From Mesorhizobium amorphae (GTDB lineage Bacteria > Pseudomonadota > Alphaproteobacteria > Rhizobiales > Rhizobiaceae), in the NCBI RefSeq assembly GCF_014843845.1, contig NZ_JHQS01000032.1:1-57933 (forward strand): a stretch of DNA of 57,933 bases, given 5' to 3'. Positions 33,466 through 43,406 of the stretch are shown here, one piece after another. Under the pieces are notes generated by a model. That model saw only the letters and a program-made list of their open reading frames with translations. It was not told where the DNA came from and ran no database searches. The translations under genes were made by a program, and so were the position numbers. Within the stretch, counting starts at the first letter, position 1. Each line of letters starts with the position of its first letter.

Positions 33466-34134
33466 ATGAGAAAACTCCTGCGCTTTCTGGCAATGTTGGT
33501 TGCCGCGGTTGCGCTTGCCGCCGCGCTTGGCACGCTGGTGCCGCGGCCGCTATGGAGAGCGGCCGCCGCCGCGCCCGCCGGCACGCGTCACATCCTGGTG
33601 CTGAACAATCCGATCCACACCGATATCGCCATTCCGGTCGACGACGATGTGCGCCAGCGCTTCCGTTTCCTGGCCGATGCCGGCATTCCGGCCGACGCTC
33701 CGGAGGTCCGCTACATCGTCTTTGGCCGGGGCGGCCGCGCCTTCTATCTGGAGACGCCGACCTGGTCTGAGCTGAAGGCTGTGCCTGTCCTCAAGGCGCT
33801 GACGCTGGACGCCGCGGTGATGCATGTCGATGTCGCTGGCGCCATCACCGAGCCGCATCCTGACGTCGCCGGCTTCGACATCGGCGAGGAGCGCTTTTCC
33901 GCGCTGCTCGATTTCATCGCGACGAGCTTCCAGCAGGGGCCGAACGGCCCCGTCGCGATCGAGAATGCCGCCTATTCCCGCTTCGACCGTTTCTACGAGG
34001 CCAACGGCCATTTCAACGCGCTGGTCGGCTGCAACACCTGGACGGCGGCAGCCTTACGCACCGCCGGCCTGCGCACCGGCTGGTGGAACCCGCTGCCGGT
34101 GTCGCTGGGGCTATCGATGCGGTTTTATAATTGA
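33466..34134 (+). CDS. DUF2459 / TIGR02117 family exported protein, 222 aa
   Basis: The N-terminal hydrophobic segment (LRFLAMLVAAVALAAALG) is a signal peptide or anchor. NNPIHTDIAIPV, YIVFGRGGRAFYLETPTWSE and FNALVGCNTWTAAALRTAG (with a conserved Cys-Asn-Thr) mark DUF2459. The H-T-D and C-N-T-W pattern resembles a cysteine-hydrolase-like site, though activity is unproven. Single gene after the aap terminator. Confidence 0.82.
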   Translation: MRKLLRFLAMLVAAVALAAALGTLVPRPLWRAAAAAPAGTRHILVLNNPIHTDIAIPVDDDVRQRFRFLADAGIPADAPEVRYIVFGRGGRAFYLETPTWSELKAVPVLKALTLDAAVMHVDVAGAITEPHPDVAGFDIGEERFSALLDFIATSFQQGPNGPVAIENAAYSRFDRFYEANGHFNALVGCNTWTAAALRTAGLRTGWWNPLPVSLGLSMRFYN

Positions 34135-34158
34135 AAGGATTGGCAGTCGTACCCGACC

Positions 34159-34338
34159 TCAGTCAGCCATACGCCGAACGATCACCCTCTGCCAAAACTC
34201 TTCGGTCAGCTCAGGAATATCGCTCGTGTCGACATCGCTCTCGGATCGCGCTTTCAAGACTGCGATTTCCGCCTTCTGGGCTTCTGTCAGCGGAGGCGGA
34301 TTTGCCGGATCCATCTTGTATCGGATGACTTTGGCCAT
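34159..34338 (-). CDS. BrnA/CopG-like antitoxin-type small protein, 59 aa
   Basis: The minus strand codes for a 59-residue protein starting MAKVIRYKMDPANPPPLT and containing DTSDIPELTEEFWQRV. The segment SDIPEL-x-x-x-FW is the pattern found in BrnA-type antitoxins of type II toxin-antitoxin pairs. No BrnT-like toxin gene is adjacent: only about 70 bases separate it from the upstream monooxygenase stop. It may be an orphan antitoxin or a decayed module. Confidence 0.6.
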   Translation of the reverse strand: MAKVIRYKMDPANPPPLTEAQKAEIAVLKARSESDVDTSDIPELTEEFWQRVIVRRMAD

Positions 34339-34407
34339 AGTCCATTCTTATTGAGCAATGCTGTCGAACGCCAGCGCCTCATTCCGTCCCGCCAACCTAT
34401 CGAGCTT

Positions 34408-35652
34408 TCATCCTTGATCGCAAACCTCCGGCGCTTCCCACCCATAAAGCCAGTCCAGATCGGCCGCGAGTTTCTCCGGCGCCCGCATTTTCAGGAACAG
34501 GTTGCGCGCCAACGCCACCGGACCCGCAGCGTGCCAGGCAAGGCGGTTGACGGCGCCGCGGCGTGCGGCCTGGGCGACACGCGGCCGTCGCAGGCCTTCC
34601 CAGATTTGAAGACTTCCGGTCAAGTCGGCAGGGGCGGCGGCCATGACGACGTCGGAGAGCGTCACAGCGTCCTCGATCGCCATTGCCGCACCCTGCGCCG
34701 CGAAGGGTGTCATCGCATGCGCGGCGTCGCCGATCAGCGCGATGCCGTCCGGCACCGTCCAAGGCTGCTTCGGGTCGACCGTATGGATCGGCCAGGTCAT
34801 CCACGGGCCGGCTTCCTTGGCCAGGCGGGCAAGTGCGGGCGCGGTGCCGTGCATGGCCTCGGTGAGAATGCGGGGATCGGCATGGCCCGACCACGCCTCG
34901 GCGATGCGCTCGCCTTTGGTGAAGGCGGCGAGGTTGAAGGCGGTGCCGCGGCTGACCGGATAGGCGACCAGGTGGAAACCGGGATGCAGGAAGGTGGTGA
35001 CTGAGTTCGTTGCGCCCACTGCGTCAAAGGCCTTGCCGGCGACACTGTCGGCCGGCACCGTGGCGCGCCAGGCCAGTTCGCCCGAAAACCGGCTTTTACG
35101 GGAAATCGCCTTGCGGTCCGGGAACCGCTTCCGAACCTGCGACCAGACGCCGTCGGCGCCGACCAGCAGCGATCCTTCGGCGTCGACTGTCTTGCCGTCG
35201 GCTTGAGCCGTCACGGCGATGCCGTGCGGCCCGGCGGCGACGTCGCTGACGCGGGCGCCGGTGACGAGCTCGATCCCCGGCCGTTCCGCCACCTGCGCCG
35301 TCAGCGCGGCTTGCAGGTCGGCACGATGGGCGACGAGGTAGGGCGCACCCCAACGGCTTTCGGCTGCCTGCCCGAGCGGTACGCGGGCCAGTTCGCGTAG
35401 CGTCGCGGCATCCTTCAGCACGACCGCTTCCGGCCGTACCGCGTATGGCGAGAGCCGGTCGAGCACGCCGAGCTGGCGCAGGATGCGTGTTGCGTTGGGG
35501 GAAAGCTGGATGCCGGCGCCGGTCGCTTCGAGGTGCTTGGCTTGTTCGAACAGTTTTACCGGATAACCGCGTTCAGCAAAGGCAAGGGCCGCGGTCAGCC
35601 CGGCGATGCCAGCCCCGGCGATGACAATTTGCCGGGACCGCGGGTCGCTCAT
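34408..35652 (-). CDS. FAD-dependent aromatic monooxygenase (salicylate hydroxylase-like), 414 aa
   Basis: A group A flavoprotein monooxygenase: the dinucleotide motif IVIAGAGIAGLTAAL, the middle DG motif LLVGADGVWSQVR and the FAD ribityl-binding GIALIGDAAHAMTPFAAQG. These enzymes use NAD(P)H and O2 to hydroxylate aromatic acids. The substrate cannot be told and no ring-cleavage genes are adjacent. It starts 13 bases after the zf-CHCC gene on the same strand, so the two may be co-transcribed. Confidence 0.88.
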   Translation of the reverse strand: MSDPRSRQIVIAGAGIAGLTAALAFAERGYPVKLFEQAKHLEATGAGIQLSPNATRILRQLGVLDRLSPYAVRPEAVVLKDAATLRELARVPLGQAAESRWGAPYLVAHRADLQAALTAQVAERPGIELVTGARVSDVAAGPHGIAVTAQADGKTVDAEGSLLVGADGVWSQVRKRFPDRKAISRKSRFSGELAWRATVPADSVAGKAFDAVGATNSVTTFLHPGFHLVAYPVSRGTAFNLAAFTKGERIAEAWSGHADPRILTEAMHGTAPALARLAKEAGPWMTWPIHTVDPKQPWTVPDGIALIGDAAHAMTPFAAQGAAMAIEDAVTLSDVVMAAAPADLTGSLQIWEGLRRPRVAQAARRGAVNRLAWHAAGPVALARNLFLKMRAPEKLAADLDWLYGWEAPEVCDQG

Positions 35653-35665
35653 GGTGGCGAGAGGA

Positions 35666-35911
35666 TCAGGCGGCCTGGTCGATATAGAGGCAGCCGGCGG
35701 GCTGCGTTTCCGTTGCCTTCAGCTTTGGCGAATAGCGATAGAGCGTCGAGCAATAGGGGCAGACCTTTTCATTGTCGTCGCCCATGTCGAGGAACACATG
35801 CGGATGGTCGAAGGGCGGGTTGGCGCCGGTGCACATGAATTCCCGGACCCCGATGTCGATCGCCGGATGACCCGCATCGTTCTGGAAATGGGGAATGGAA
35901 CCGCCTGCCAT
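35666..35911 (-). CDS. zf-CHCC zinc-finger protein, 81 aa
   Basis: FMCTGANPPFDHPHVF with CPYCSTLY gives the Cys-His-Cys-Cys zinc site of the zf-CHCC family, which in mitochondria corresponds to the NDUFS6-type accessory subunit of complex I. Its bacterial role is mostly unassigned. It is soluble, with normal length. It is upstream of the FAD monooxygenase on the same strand. Confidence 0.88.
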   Translation of the reverse strand: MAGGSIPHFQNDAGHPAIDIGVREFMCTGANPPFDHPHVFLDMGDDNEKVCPYCSTLYRYSPKLKATETQPAGCLYIDQAA

Positions 35912-36087
35912 CGTCGTCTCCTTAACTCGGTCTCGTCTGCATCTGGATCATAACCCGTCTGTTTGCAAGATCGATGAAATGAAACTGTCGCAAAAGCCTG
36001 TCAGAGGATAAGTTAAGCCGGTTAACGCATGACCCTGAAAATCGATTGCGGTTTTCGGAAAGGGTTGTGCGTGGCATTGAGTTGGGC

Positions 36088-36126
36088 AGAGCGTCCTATG
36101 CGCGTCCTGAAGGACGCGCGGCGCTC
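36088..36126. repeat. Nested palindromic intergenic element upstream of ppk
   Basis: An inner hairpin (GCGCGTCC...GGACGCGC, perfect, TGAA loop, 36100-36119) is enclosed by AGAGCG at 36088 and CGCTCT at 36121. GCGTCCT is also directly repeated. Elements of this look recur between genes in rhizobia in my recollection; here only one copy is visible. It lies 33 bases before ppk. Confidence 0.55.
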
Positions 36127-36158
36127 TAGCCGGGTGCATTCGGGGCAAGAGCGGAAAA

Positions 36159-38360
36159 ATGAACGAACTGAAGCCGGTACAGAGTGAATTCACCACCGTG
36201 GAAAAGGCCAGTCCCCAAGGCGGCAACCCGGACCGTTTCGTCAATCGTGAGTTCTCCTGGCTGCAGTTCAACCGGCGCGTTCTCGAGGAATCGCTGAATG
36301 TGAATCATCCGCTGCTCGAGCGGGTCCGCTTCCTGTCGATCTCTGCCGCCAATCTCGACGAGTTCTTCATGGTCCGTGTCGCCGGCCTCGCTGGCCAGGT
36401 GCGCGAGGGCATCGCACTGAAGAGCCCTGACGGCCGCACGCCGGAGCAGCAGCTGGAACAGCTGCTGCGCGAGGTCGAGCGCCTGCAGGAGGACCAGCAG
36501 AAGAGCCTCTCGGCGCTGATGCTGCTGCTCAACAAGGAAGGCATCGAGAGCATCACCCGCGATGGGCTGACCAGGGACGAGAGGACCTGGCTGGAAGAGC
36601 ATTTCCAGGACCAGGTGTTTCCCGTGCTCACCCCCCTGTCGATCGACCCGGCGCACCCGTTCCCGTTCATTCCCAACCTCGGCTTCTCGATGGCGCTGCA
36701 ATTGCGCCACCGCAAGAATGGCGAGGAGATGAGCGCGCTCTTGCGCCTGCCGGTGGCGCTGAAGCGCTTCATCCGCCTGCCGGACCGCAAGAACCATGTC
36801 CGTTTCATTCCGCTGGAAGAGGCGGTCGGCCTTTATATCGGCAAGCTGTTCCCCGGCTACGAGGTCAAGGGCTCCGGCACGTTCCGCATCATCCGAGACA
36901 GCGATATCGAGGTCGAGGAGGAGTCCGAGGACCTGGTGCGCCTGTTCGAGACGGCGCTGAAGCGCCGCCGCCGCGGCTCGGTCATCCGCATCGAGTTCGA
37001 CATGCTGATGCCGCCGGCATTGCGCGACTTCGTCGCCGGCGAGCTTGGCGTCTCGTCGAGCCGCATCAGCGTCTTGACCGGTCCCTTGGCGCTCAGCCAG
37101 ATTTCCGAGATCGTCGCCGTCGCTCGCGATGACCTCAAATTCATGCCCTACAATCCGCGCTTTCCCGAGCGCATCCGCGAACATGGCGGCGACTGTTTCG
37201 CCGCCATTCGCGAGAAGGATATCGTCGTCCACCACCCCTACGAATCCTTCGACGTGGTGGTGCAGTTCCTGCGCCAGGCGATGGCCGATCCGGAAGTGGT
37301 GGCGATCAAGCAGACGCTCTACCGCACCTCAAACGACAGCCCGATCGTGCGCGCGCTGGTCGATGCCGCCGAGGCCGGCAAGTCGGTGACCGCCCTTGTC
37401 GAGCTCAAGGCGCGCTTCGACGAGGAAGCCAATATCCGCTGGGCCCGCGATCTCGAGCGCGCCGGCGTCCAGGTCGTGTTCGGCTTCCTCGAGCTGAAGA
37501 CCCACGCGAAAATGTCGCTGGTGGTGCGGCGCGAGGACGGCAAGCTGCGTAACTATGTGCATCTCGGCACCGGCAACTACCATCCGGTCACCGCGCGCAT
37601 CTACACCGACCTGTCTTTCTTCACCACCGACCCGACGATCGCCCGCGACGTCGCCCAGCTGTTCAACTTCATCACCGGCTATGCCGAGCCCGCCGAGGAA
37701 ATGCGGCTCGCGATCTCGCCCTTTACGCTGCGCAAGCGCATCCTGAAGCATATTTCGGATGAGGTTCAGCATGCGCTGGAAGGCCGTCCTGCCCGTATCT
37801 GGATGAAGATGAATTCGCTCGTCGATCCGATCATCATCGACGCGCTCTACGACGCCAGCCGTGCCGGCGTCGAGATCGATCTCGTCGTACGCGGCATCTG
37901 CTGCCTGCGGCCGCAGGTGCCCGGCCTGTCCGAGAACATCAGGGTGAAGTCGATCGTCGGCCGCTTCCTCGAGCACAGCCGCATCTACTGCTTCGGCAAT
38001 GGCCATGGCCTGCCCTCGGACGGGGCGATCCTCTACATCTCCTCGGCCGACTTGATGCCGCGCAATCTCGACCGCCGCGTCGAGACCATGGTGCCGATCA
38101 CCAATCCAACTGTGCATGAACAGGTTCTTGGCCAGATCATGCTGGGCAACATCATGGACAACCAGCAAAGTTTCGACGTATTGGCTGACGGAACCTCCCG
38201 GCGCGTCGTGCTAGAGGAGGGCGAGGAACCGTTCAACGCGCAGGAATATTTCATGACCAATCCGAGCCTTTCCGGACGGGGTGACGCGCTGAAGTCGCAC
38301 GCGCCCAAGCGCATCGCACAGTTCAAGCGCCGCAAGAAGAACGCAGCGACCAGCGGATGA
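36159..38360 (+). CDS. ppk: Polyphosphate kinase PPK1, 733 aa
   Basis: All PPK1 parts are present: the N-terminal [18 protein letters not shown], the middle [16 protein letters not shown], and the phospholipase-D-like catalytic half with [13 protein letters not shown] and [19 protein letters not shown]. His449 and His468 keep the 19-residue spacing of the two key E. coli histidines (435/454). It makes long-chain polyphosphate from ATP, reversibly. The C-terminus has a short basic extension. It overlaps ppx by four bases, giving a coupled ppk-ppx operon that makes and degrades polyphosphate. Confidence 0.97.
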   Translation: MNELKPVQSEFTTVEKASPQGGNPDRFVNREFSWLQFNRRVLEESLNVNHPLLERVRFLSISAANLDEFFMVRVAGLAGQVREGIALKSPDGRTPEQQLEQLLREVERLQEDQQKSLSALMLLLNKEGIESITRDGLTRDERTWLEEHFQDQVFPVLTPLSIDPAHPFPFIPNLGFSMALQLRHRKNGEEMSALLRLPVALKRFIRLPDRKNHVRFIPLEEAVGLYIGKLFPGYEVKGSGTFRIIRDSDIEVEEESEDLVRLFETALKRRRRGSVIRIEFDMLMPPALRDFVAGELGVSSSRISVLTGPLALSQISEIVAVARDDLKFMPYNPRFPERIREHGGDCFAAIREKDIVVHHPYESFDVVVQFLRQAMADPEVVAIKQTLYRTSNDSPIVRALVDAAEAGKSVTALVELKARFDEEANIRWARDLERAGVQVVFGFLELKTHAKMSLVVRREDGKLRNYVHLGTGNYHPVTARIYTDLSFFTTDPTIARDVAQLFNFITGYAEPAEEMRLAISPFTLRKRILKHISDEVQHALEGRPARIWMKMNSLVDPIIIDALYDASRAGVEIDLVVRGICCLRPQVPGLSENIRVKSIVGRFLEHSRIYCFGNGHGLPSDGAILYISSADLMPRNLDRRVETMVPITNPTVHEQVLGQIMLGNIMDNQQSFDVLADGTSRRVVLEEGEEPFNAQEYFMTNPSLSGRGDALKSHAPKRIAQFKRRKKNAATSG

Positions 38361-39892
38361 TTTCAGCGTCCCAGGGCCGGCTTCAGGATCGCCGACCGCT
38401 GTCCATCATCGACATCGGCTCGAACTCGATCCGTCTTGTCGTTTATGAGGGGCTGGCGCGCGCGCCGACCTTGCTTTTCAACGAAAAGATGCTGGCAGGC
38501 CTCGGCCGCGGCATCGTCTCGACCGGCAAGCTCGACCCCCAAGCGGTCACCCGCTCGATGGAGGAGTTCCGCCGCTTTCGCGCGCTCTCGAACCAGGCCG
38601 GCGCAGAGCATATGTATGTGCTGGCGACCGCCGCCGCCCGCGAAGCAGTGAATGGCCCCGACTTCATCCACCGCGCCGAGGACGTGCTGAAGACCGAGAT
38701 CCGGGTGCTCAGCGGGCGCCAGGAGGCGCATTACTCGGCACTCGGCGTCATATCGGGCTTCCATCCGGCCAACGGCATTGCCGGTGACCTTGGCGGCGGC
38801 AGCCTGGAATTGATCGACATCAATGGCGAGGCGATCGGCGACGGTATCACGCTGCCGCTCGGCGGCCTACGCCTGCAGGACATGGCGAAGAACTCGCTTG
38901 CCCAGGCAGCAAAGATCGCGCGCGAGCACCTGGCGCGGGCAAAGCTGCTCAAGGGCGGGCAGGGCAGGGCCTTCTATGCGGTCGGCGGCACCTGGCGAAA
39001 CCTTGCCCGGCTGCACATGGAGATGACCAACTATCCACTCGGCGTCATGCATCATTACGAGATCAGCGCCGACAGTGCCCAGACCTTCCTCAAGCAGGTG
39101 GCGAAAGCCGAGATTGAAAAGGTCAGGGGCATCGAAGGCGTCTCCAAGAACCGCCGCTCGCTGCTGCCTTACGGCGCCGTCGTGCTGCAGGAGATCATGG
39201 CCGCAATGCAGCCGTCGAAGATCGTCGTCTCGGCGCTCGGCGTGCGCGAGGGGTTTCTCTATTCGCTGCTGGACGAGGCCGAGAAGAAGGCCGACCCGCT
39301 GATCTCGGCCGCCGAGGAACTTGCCCTGCTGCGCTCGCGCTCGGTCCACCACGCGCATGAGCTGGTCGAATGGACCGGCAAGGCCTTCGCCGCCTTCGGC
39401 ATCGACGAAACCGAGGACGAGGCGCGCTACCGCCATGCCGCCTGCCTGCTGGCCGACATCGGCTGGCGCGCTCACCCCGAATATCGCGGCAAGCAGTCGC
39501 TCAACATCATCGCGCACGCCTCCTTCATCGGCGTCGACCATCCCGGCCGCGCCTTCCTGGCGCTGGCCGGCGCCTACCGCCATGACGGCGTCTTCAACGA
39601 GGGGATCGCGCCCGAGATCAAGGCATTGGCGCCGCCGCGCATCCTCGAACGCGCCCGCCTGCTGGCGGCGATGATGCGCGTCGTCTATCTGCTGACGGCG
39701 GCGATGCCGGGCGTCATGCCCAGGCTGAAATGGGAACCCCGCCCTAACGGCGCGCTGGCGCTGGTGCTGCCGGCATCGCTCGCCGATCTCTATGGCGAGC
39801 GGCCAGCCGGGCGCCTGGCGCAACTGGCAAGGGTCACCGGACGCCGGCTGGTGCTGGCGGTCGAAGGCGGCCCAAGCATTTCGGTGAAATAG
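38357..39892 (+). CDS. ppx: Exopolyphosphatase / GppA-type phosphatase, 511 aa
   Basis: ASKHA-fold Ppx-GppA enzyme: [17 protein letters not shown] (phosphate 1 loop), [11 protein letters not shown], and [14 protein letters not shown] (phosphate 2 loop). The C-terminal HD-like helical domain follows. It removes terminal phosphate from polyphosphate and possibly from pppGpp. The start overlaps the ppk stop (ATGA). Length is typical of the long rhizobial form. Confidence 0.94.
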   Translation: MISASQGRLQDRRPLSIIDIGSNSIRLVVYEGLARAPTLLFNEKMLAGLGRGIVSTGKLDPQAVTRSMEEFRRFRALSNQAGAEHMYVLATAAAREAVNGPDFIHRAEDVLKTEIRVLSGRQEAHYSALGVISGFHPANGIAGDLGGGSLELIDINGEAIGDGITLPLGGLRLQDMAKNSLAQAAKIAREHLARAKLLKGGQGRAFYAVGGTWRNLARLHMEMTNYPLGVMHHYEISADSAQTFLKQVAKAEIEKVRGIEGVSKNRRSLLPYGAVVLQEIMAAMQPSKIVVSALGVREGFLYSLLDEAEKKADPLISAAEELALLRSRSVHHAHELVEWTGKAFAAFGIDETEDEARYRHAACLLADIGWRAHPEYRGKQSLNIIAHASFIGVDHPGRAFLALAGAYRHDGVFNEGIAPEIKALAPPRILERARLLAAMMRVVYLLTAAMPGVMPRLKWEPRPNGALALVLPASLADLYGERPAGRLAQLARVTGRRLVLAVEGGPSISVK

Positions 39893-39906
39893 GCCGTCAA
39901 CTAGAA

Positions 39907-40329
39907 TCAGGTGGCGTCAGCGCCGATGCCGAAGCTCCTTCCGTCGATCGCCCAGGCGCCGGCGCCGGCCATCGCCAGCGCCAGGAAGCCGCCAGCAATC
40001 GCGATGTCCTTCATCAGCATCTGCTGGTGCAGGAAGGCAAGCGTCGCGTCGTCGGCGCCCTGGCCGTAATGACCGATGAAGCCGGCGGCGATGCAGAACG
40101 CGGCGAGCAGCAGCGCCGCGATCCGCGTCTGCAAGCCGACCAGGATCATAAGCCCGGCGATCAGTTCGAACAGGCCGGTTCCCCAGGCGGCGAGCATCGG
40201 CAGCGGCAGGCCGAGACCTGCGAAATAGTCTGTCGTGCCGGAAATGTTGACCAGCGCCTGGAAGCCGGACGGCACGAACAAAGCTGCGAGCAACAGCCGG
40301 GACAAGAGAAGCAGCGCGTTGCGGGGCAT
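39907..40329 (-). CDS. DoxX family membrane protein, 140 aa
   Basis: Four helices with the DoxX start LLLSRLLLAALFVPSGFQAL and a second-helix region (GLPLPMLAAWGTGLFELIAG LMILVG in two parts). DoxX proteins are small inner-membrane proteins linked to redox or sulfur chemistry, with general function unclear. It is a paralogue of the gene at 40468: same length, same orientation and similar sequence. It ends 15 bases from the convergent ppx stop. Confidence 0.88.
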   Translation of the reverse strand: MPRNALLLLSRLLLAALFVPSGFQALVNISGTTDYFAGLGLPLPMLAAWGTGLFELIAGLMILVGLQTRIAALLLAAFCIAAGFIGHYGQGADDATLAFLHQQMLMKDIAIAGGFLALAMAGAGAWAIDGRSFGIGADAT

Positions 40330-40412
40330 GGAGACCTCCGTCGTCGTCGGCCGACTATCCCGACTACCCGATCCTAGCAGGAATCGGTAATCCGGGCGCC
40401 TGGATCGACAAC

Positions 40413-40440
40413 GAAAAAGCAGCGCGGAAAATTCCGCGCC
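40413..40440 (-). terminator. Terminator downstream of the second DoxX gene
   Basis: GCGCGGAA and TTCCGCGC form a perfect stem; on the minus strand it is followed by GCTTTTT. It separates the two DoxX genes, indicating separate transcripts. Confidence 0.8.
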
Positions 40441-40467
40441 GCCTTTCTCATGGTATCCGGAAATGGC

Positions 40468-40890
40468 TCAGCCGCGCTTGGCGTCGATCGAATAGGCGCC
40501 GGCACCGGAGGAAGCCAGCACAATGAAGCCGCCGGCAATCGCCAGATTCTTCAGGAAGCTGATCATCTGCATCTGATCGGCCCAATTCATATGGGCGACC
40601 AGCCCGGTGGCGACCGTGAAGATCGCCAGCACCCAGGCGACGATCCGGGTCTGGAAACCAACGAGGATGGCGAGGCCGCCGAGCAGTTCGATGAGGCCGA
40701 CCACAATGGCGGTTACGGTCGGCAGCGGCAGGCCGAGGCTGCCGAAATAGCCGGCGGTGCCGGCGATCGCGGTCAGCTTGCCGAAACCGGACAGGAGGAA
40801 GATTGCCGCAAGCAGAACGCGGCCAAGCAGGAACGAGGTCGAGGCGCTGGAAGCAGCGCCGGAACCGGCGGCGGAAGTGTTGATGGACAT
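40468..40890 (-). CDS. DoxX family membrane protein (paralogue), 140 aa
   Basis: FLLGRVLLAAIFLLSGFGKL, GSLGLPLPTVTAIVVGLIELLGG (read in two parts) and AILVGFQTRIVAWVLAIF mark a four-helix DoxX protein. The N-terminus is longer and Ser/Ala-rich. The C-terminus ends GAYSIDAKRG, matching GAWAIDGRSFG in the paralogue at 39907, so a tandem duplication is likely. Its promoter is in the 115 bases after fumC. Confidence 0.88.
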   Translation of the reverse strand: MSINTSAAGSGAASSASTSFLLGRVLLAAIFLLSGFGKLTAIAGTAGYFGSLGLPLPTVTAIVVGLIELLGGLAILVGFQTRIVAWVLAIFTVATGLVAHMNWADQMQMISFLKNLAIAGGFIVLASSGAGAYSIDAKRG

Positions 40891-41004
40891 GGTGACTCTC
40901 CAGGGGCTTGGGATGATGCCCCTCCAGATAGAGCAGCCCGACTGTTCACCAAAGATGTCAATCTGGCGACAGATCGTTCACAAGGTTACATCGGTGATAC
41001 TAAC

Positions 41005-42402
41005 TTACCCCGGATGGGTCATGTCCTCCGGCCGCACCAGCCGGTCATAGTCGGCCTCGCTGACCAGCCCGGTGGCCAAGGCTTCCTCGCGAAGCGTGGT
41101 GCCCTTCTTGTGCGCGGTCTTGGCGATCTTGGCGGCATTGTCGTAGCCGATGGTGGGCGCGAGTGCCGTCACCAGCATCAGCGAGCGGTCGAGCGCTGCC
41201 TTGATGTTGTCTTCCCGCGCTTCGATGCCGACGACGCAATTGTCGGTGAAGGAGACCGAGGCGTCGGCCAGCAGCTGCACCGATTGCAGGAAGTTGTAGG
41301 CCATCAGCGGATTGTAGACGTTGAGCTCGAAATGGCCCTGGCTGCCGGCGAAGGTGAGTGCTGCATTGTTGCCGAACACCTGCACGCAGACCTGCGTCAG
41401 CGCCTCGCACTGGGTCGGGTTGACCTTGCCCGGCATGATCGAGGAGCCCGGCTCGTTTTCCGGCAGCGACAGTTCGCCGAGCCCCGAACGCGGGCCGGAG
41501 CCGAGGAATCGGATGTCGTTGGCGATCTTGAACAGCGCCGCGGCCGCCGCGTTGATGGCACCGTGCGAGAACACCATGGAATCGTGGGCGGCGAGTGCCT
41601 CGAACTTGTTCGGCGCGGTGACGAAGCCGATGCCGGTGATGGCGGCGATGCGCTCCGCCACCTTCTCGGCGAAGCCGACCGGGGCGTTGAGGCCGGTGCC
41701 GACGGCGGTGCCGCCTTGCGCCAGTTCCTGCAAGCCGGGCAGCGTCATCTCGATGCGCTTGATCGACGAGGCGACCTGCGCCGCATAGCCCGAGAATTCC
41801 TGGCCCAGCGTCAGCGGCGTCGCGTCCTGCGTGTGCGTGCGGCCGATCTTGATGATGTGGGAGAACGCCTTGGACTTGGCCTCGAGCGCTGCGTGCAGGT
41901 GCTTCAGCGCCGGCAGCAGATCGTGGACGATGCGCTCGGCGCAGGCGATATGCATGGCCGTCGGATAGGTGTCGTTCGACGACTGGCTCATATTGACGTG
42001 GTCATTGGGATGCACCGGCTTCTTCGAGCCCATAGTGCCGCCCAGAAGTTCGATCGCCCGGTTGGAGATCACCTCATTGGCGTTCATGTTGGACTGCGTG
42101 CCCGAGCCGGTCTGCCACACCACCAGCGGGAAGTGATCGTTGAGCTTGCCGTCGATAACCTCTTGCGCCGCTTCGATGATCGCCTTGCCGATCGCCGGGT
42201 CGAGTCGCTTCAAATCCATGTTGGCTTCGGCCGCCGCCCGCTTGACGATGCCCAAGGCGCGTACGATCGAGGCCGGCTGCTTTTCCCAGCCGATCTTGAA
42301 ATTGCCGAGCGAACGTTGCGCCTGCGCGCCCCAATAACGGTCAGCGGCGACCTCGATTGGACCGAACGTATCGGTTTCGGTTCTGGTCTTCTCAGCGCTC
42401 AC
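41005..42402 (-). CDS. fumC: Fumarate hydratase class II, 465 aa
   Basis: The fumarase/aspartase signature [15 protein letters not shown] and the segments [15 protein letters not shown] and [14 protein letters not shown] are complete, giving the SS-loop and the B-site typical of FumC. It interconverts fumarate and malate in the TCA cycle, oxygen-stable and iron-free. The start is a GTG ([10 protein letters not shown]) preceded by GGAG at good spacing; the frame extends 87 codons upstream without homology-like sequence. Confidence 0.96.
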   Translation of the reverse strand: MSAEKTRTETDTFGPIEVAADRYWGAQAQRSLGNFKIGWEKQPASIVRALGIVKRAAAEANMDLKRLDPAIGKAIIEAAQEVIDGKLNDHFPLVVWQTGSGTQSNMNANEVISNRAIELLGGTMGSKKPVHPNDHVNMSQSSNDTYPTAMHIACAERIVHDLLPALKHLHAALEAKSKAFSHIIKIGRTHTQDATPLTLGQEFSGYAAQVASSIKRIEMTLPGLQELAQGGTAVGTGLNAPVGFAEKVAERIAAITGIGFVTAPNKFEALAAHDSMVFSHGAINAAAAALFKIANDIRFLGSGPRSGLGELSLPENEPGSSIMPGKVNPTQCEALTQVCVQVFGNNAALTFAGSQGHFELNVYNPLMAYNFLQSVQLLADASVSFTDNCVVGIEAREDNIKAALDRSLMLVTALAPTIGYDNAAKIAKTAHKKGTTLREEALATGLVSEADYDRLVRPEDMTHPG

Positions 42403-42523
42403 TGGAGGTCTCCGGTTCTCGAAATTCGGCAACGGCGTATCGCGTTGCACAAATCGCTTCAAGCGGAGATTGCGGCAGTGGCGATGCGAATCGGTTGAAG
42501 GTGTAGGCGCAAGAACAAAATAC

Positions 42524-43297
42524 TCACCCCGCCGTATAGCCGCCGTCGATCGCGAAAATCCCGCCGCTGGTCCACGCCGCCTCGTCTCTGGCCAGATACA
42601 CGGCGATGCCGGCGAGATCGCTGGTCTGGCCGATGCGGCCGAGCGGATAGCTGCGCTCGACATAGGCTTTCAGCTCCGCCTGCGCTTCCGCCGGCAGGTT
42701 GACGATCGATTTGCGTCGCATGGCGGTATCGACCGTGCCAGGCGCGATCGCATTGACGCGGATGCCGCGCGGGCCGAGCTCGAAGGCCAGCGACTTTGTC
42801 AGTGAGTTGAGAGCGCCCTTGGACAGCGAGTACAGGCTCGACGGCCGCTTCGGGATCATCTTGTTGGCGAAGTAGGACGAGATGTTGATGACGGAGGCGG
42901 CAGCAGTGAGACGCGGCAATAGCCGCTGTGTCAGGAAGAACGCCGCCGTCACATTGAGTGCGAAGGATTGCTGGAATTGCTCTTCTGTAACGCTATCGAA
43001 GGGCACCAGGAAGGCGACGCCGGCATTGTTGACGAGGACGTCAAGCGGCCGCCCCTGTTTCACATGCGCGGCGATGGCATCGATGCCGGCTGAGGTCGAA
43101 AGGTCGGCCGACAGGGCTTCGACCGTCGAGCCGTCCTTGCTTGATGCAATCAGCGTCTGGCGCGCCGCCTCAAGCTTGGCGGCGTCGCGGCCGACGATCA
43201 GCACGTCGGCGCCCTCGCGTGAGAAAGCCTCTGATATTGCCAGGCCGATCCCGTCCGAACCGCCGGTCACCAGAGCCCGCTTGCCGTGAAGTCTCAT
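42524..43297 (-). CDS. Short-chain dehydrogenase/reductase, 257 aa
   Basis: Classical [19 protein letters not shown] (cofactor site), [10 protein letters not shown], the catalytic Ser in INISSYF and YSLSKGALN with Tyr and Lys, and a final [15 protein letters not shown]. The Arg after the first strand region (VGRDAAK) suggests NADP(H). The substrate is unknown. The start is at MRLHGKRA with the upstream in-frame codons judged non-coding. It lies 110 bases from the BetI-like gene on the same strand. Confidence 0.88.
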   Translation of the reverse strand: MRLHGKRALVTGGSDGIGLAISEAFSREGADVLIVGRDAAKLEAARQTLIASSKDGSTVEALSADLSTSAGIDAIAAHVKQGRPLDVLVNNAGVAFLVPFDSVTEEQFQQSFALNVTAAFFLTQRLLPRLTAAASVINISSYFANKMIPKRPSSLYSLSKGALNSLTKSLAFELGPRGIRVNAIAPGTVDTAMRRKSIVNLPAEAQAELKAYVERSYPLGRIGQTSDLAGIAVYLARDEAAWTSGGIFAIDGGYTAG

Positions 43298-43406
43298 GGG
43301 ATCCTCGCGCGTTCGCCTGTCGTCAGTCGGCGAGGGCAACGCCGATCGGCGGGAGCGTCAAGGCGTGCGCCTATCGCACAGTATGAAACTTGGCCGGCAG
43401 GCCAGG

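Noticed and set aside
36126..37235. 369-codon minus-strand frame
   Set aside because: Antisense to the 5' half of ppk with no motif.
40450..42498. 682-codon plus-strand frame
   Set aside because: Antisense shadow of a DoxX gene and fumC.
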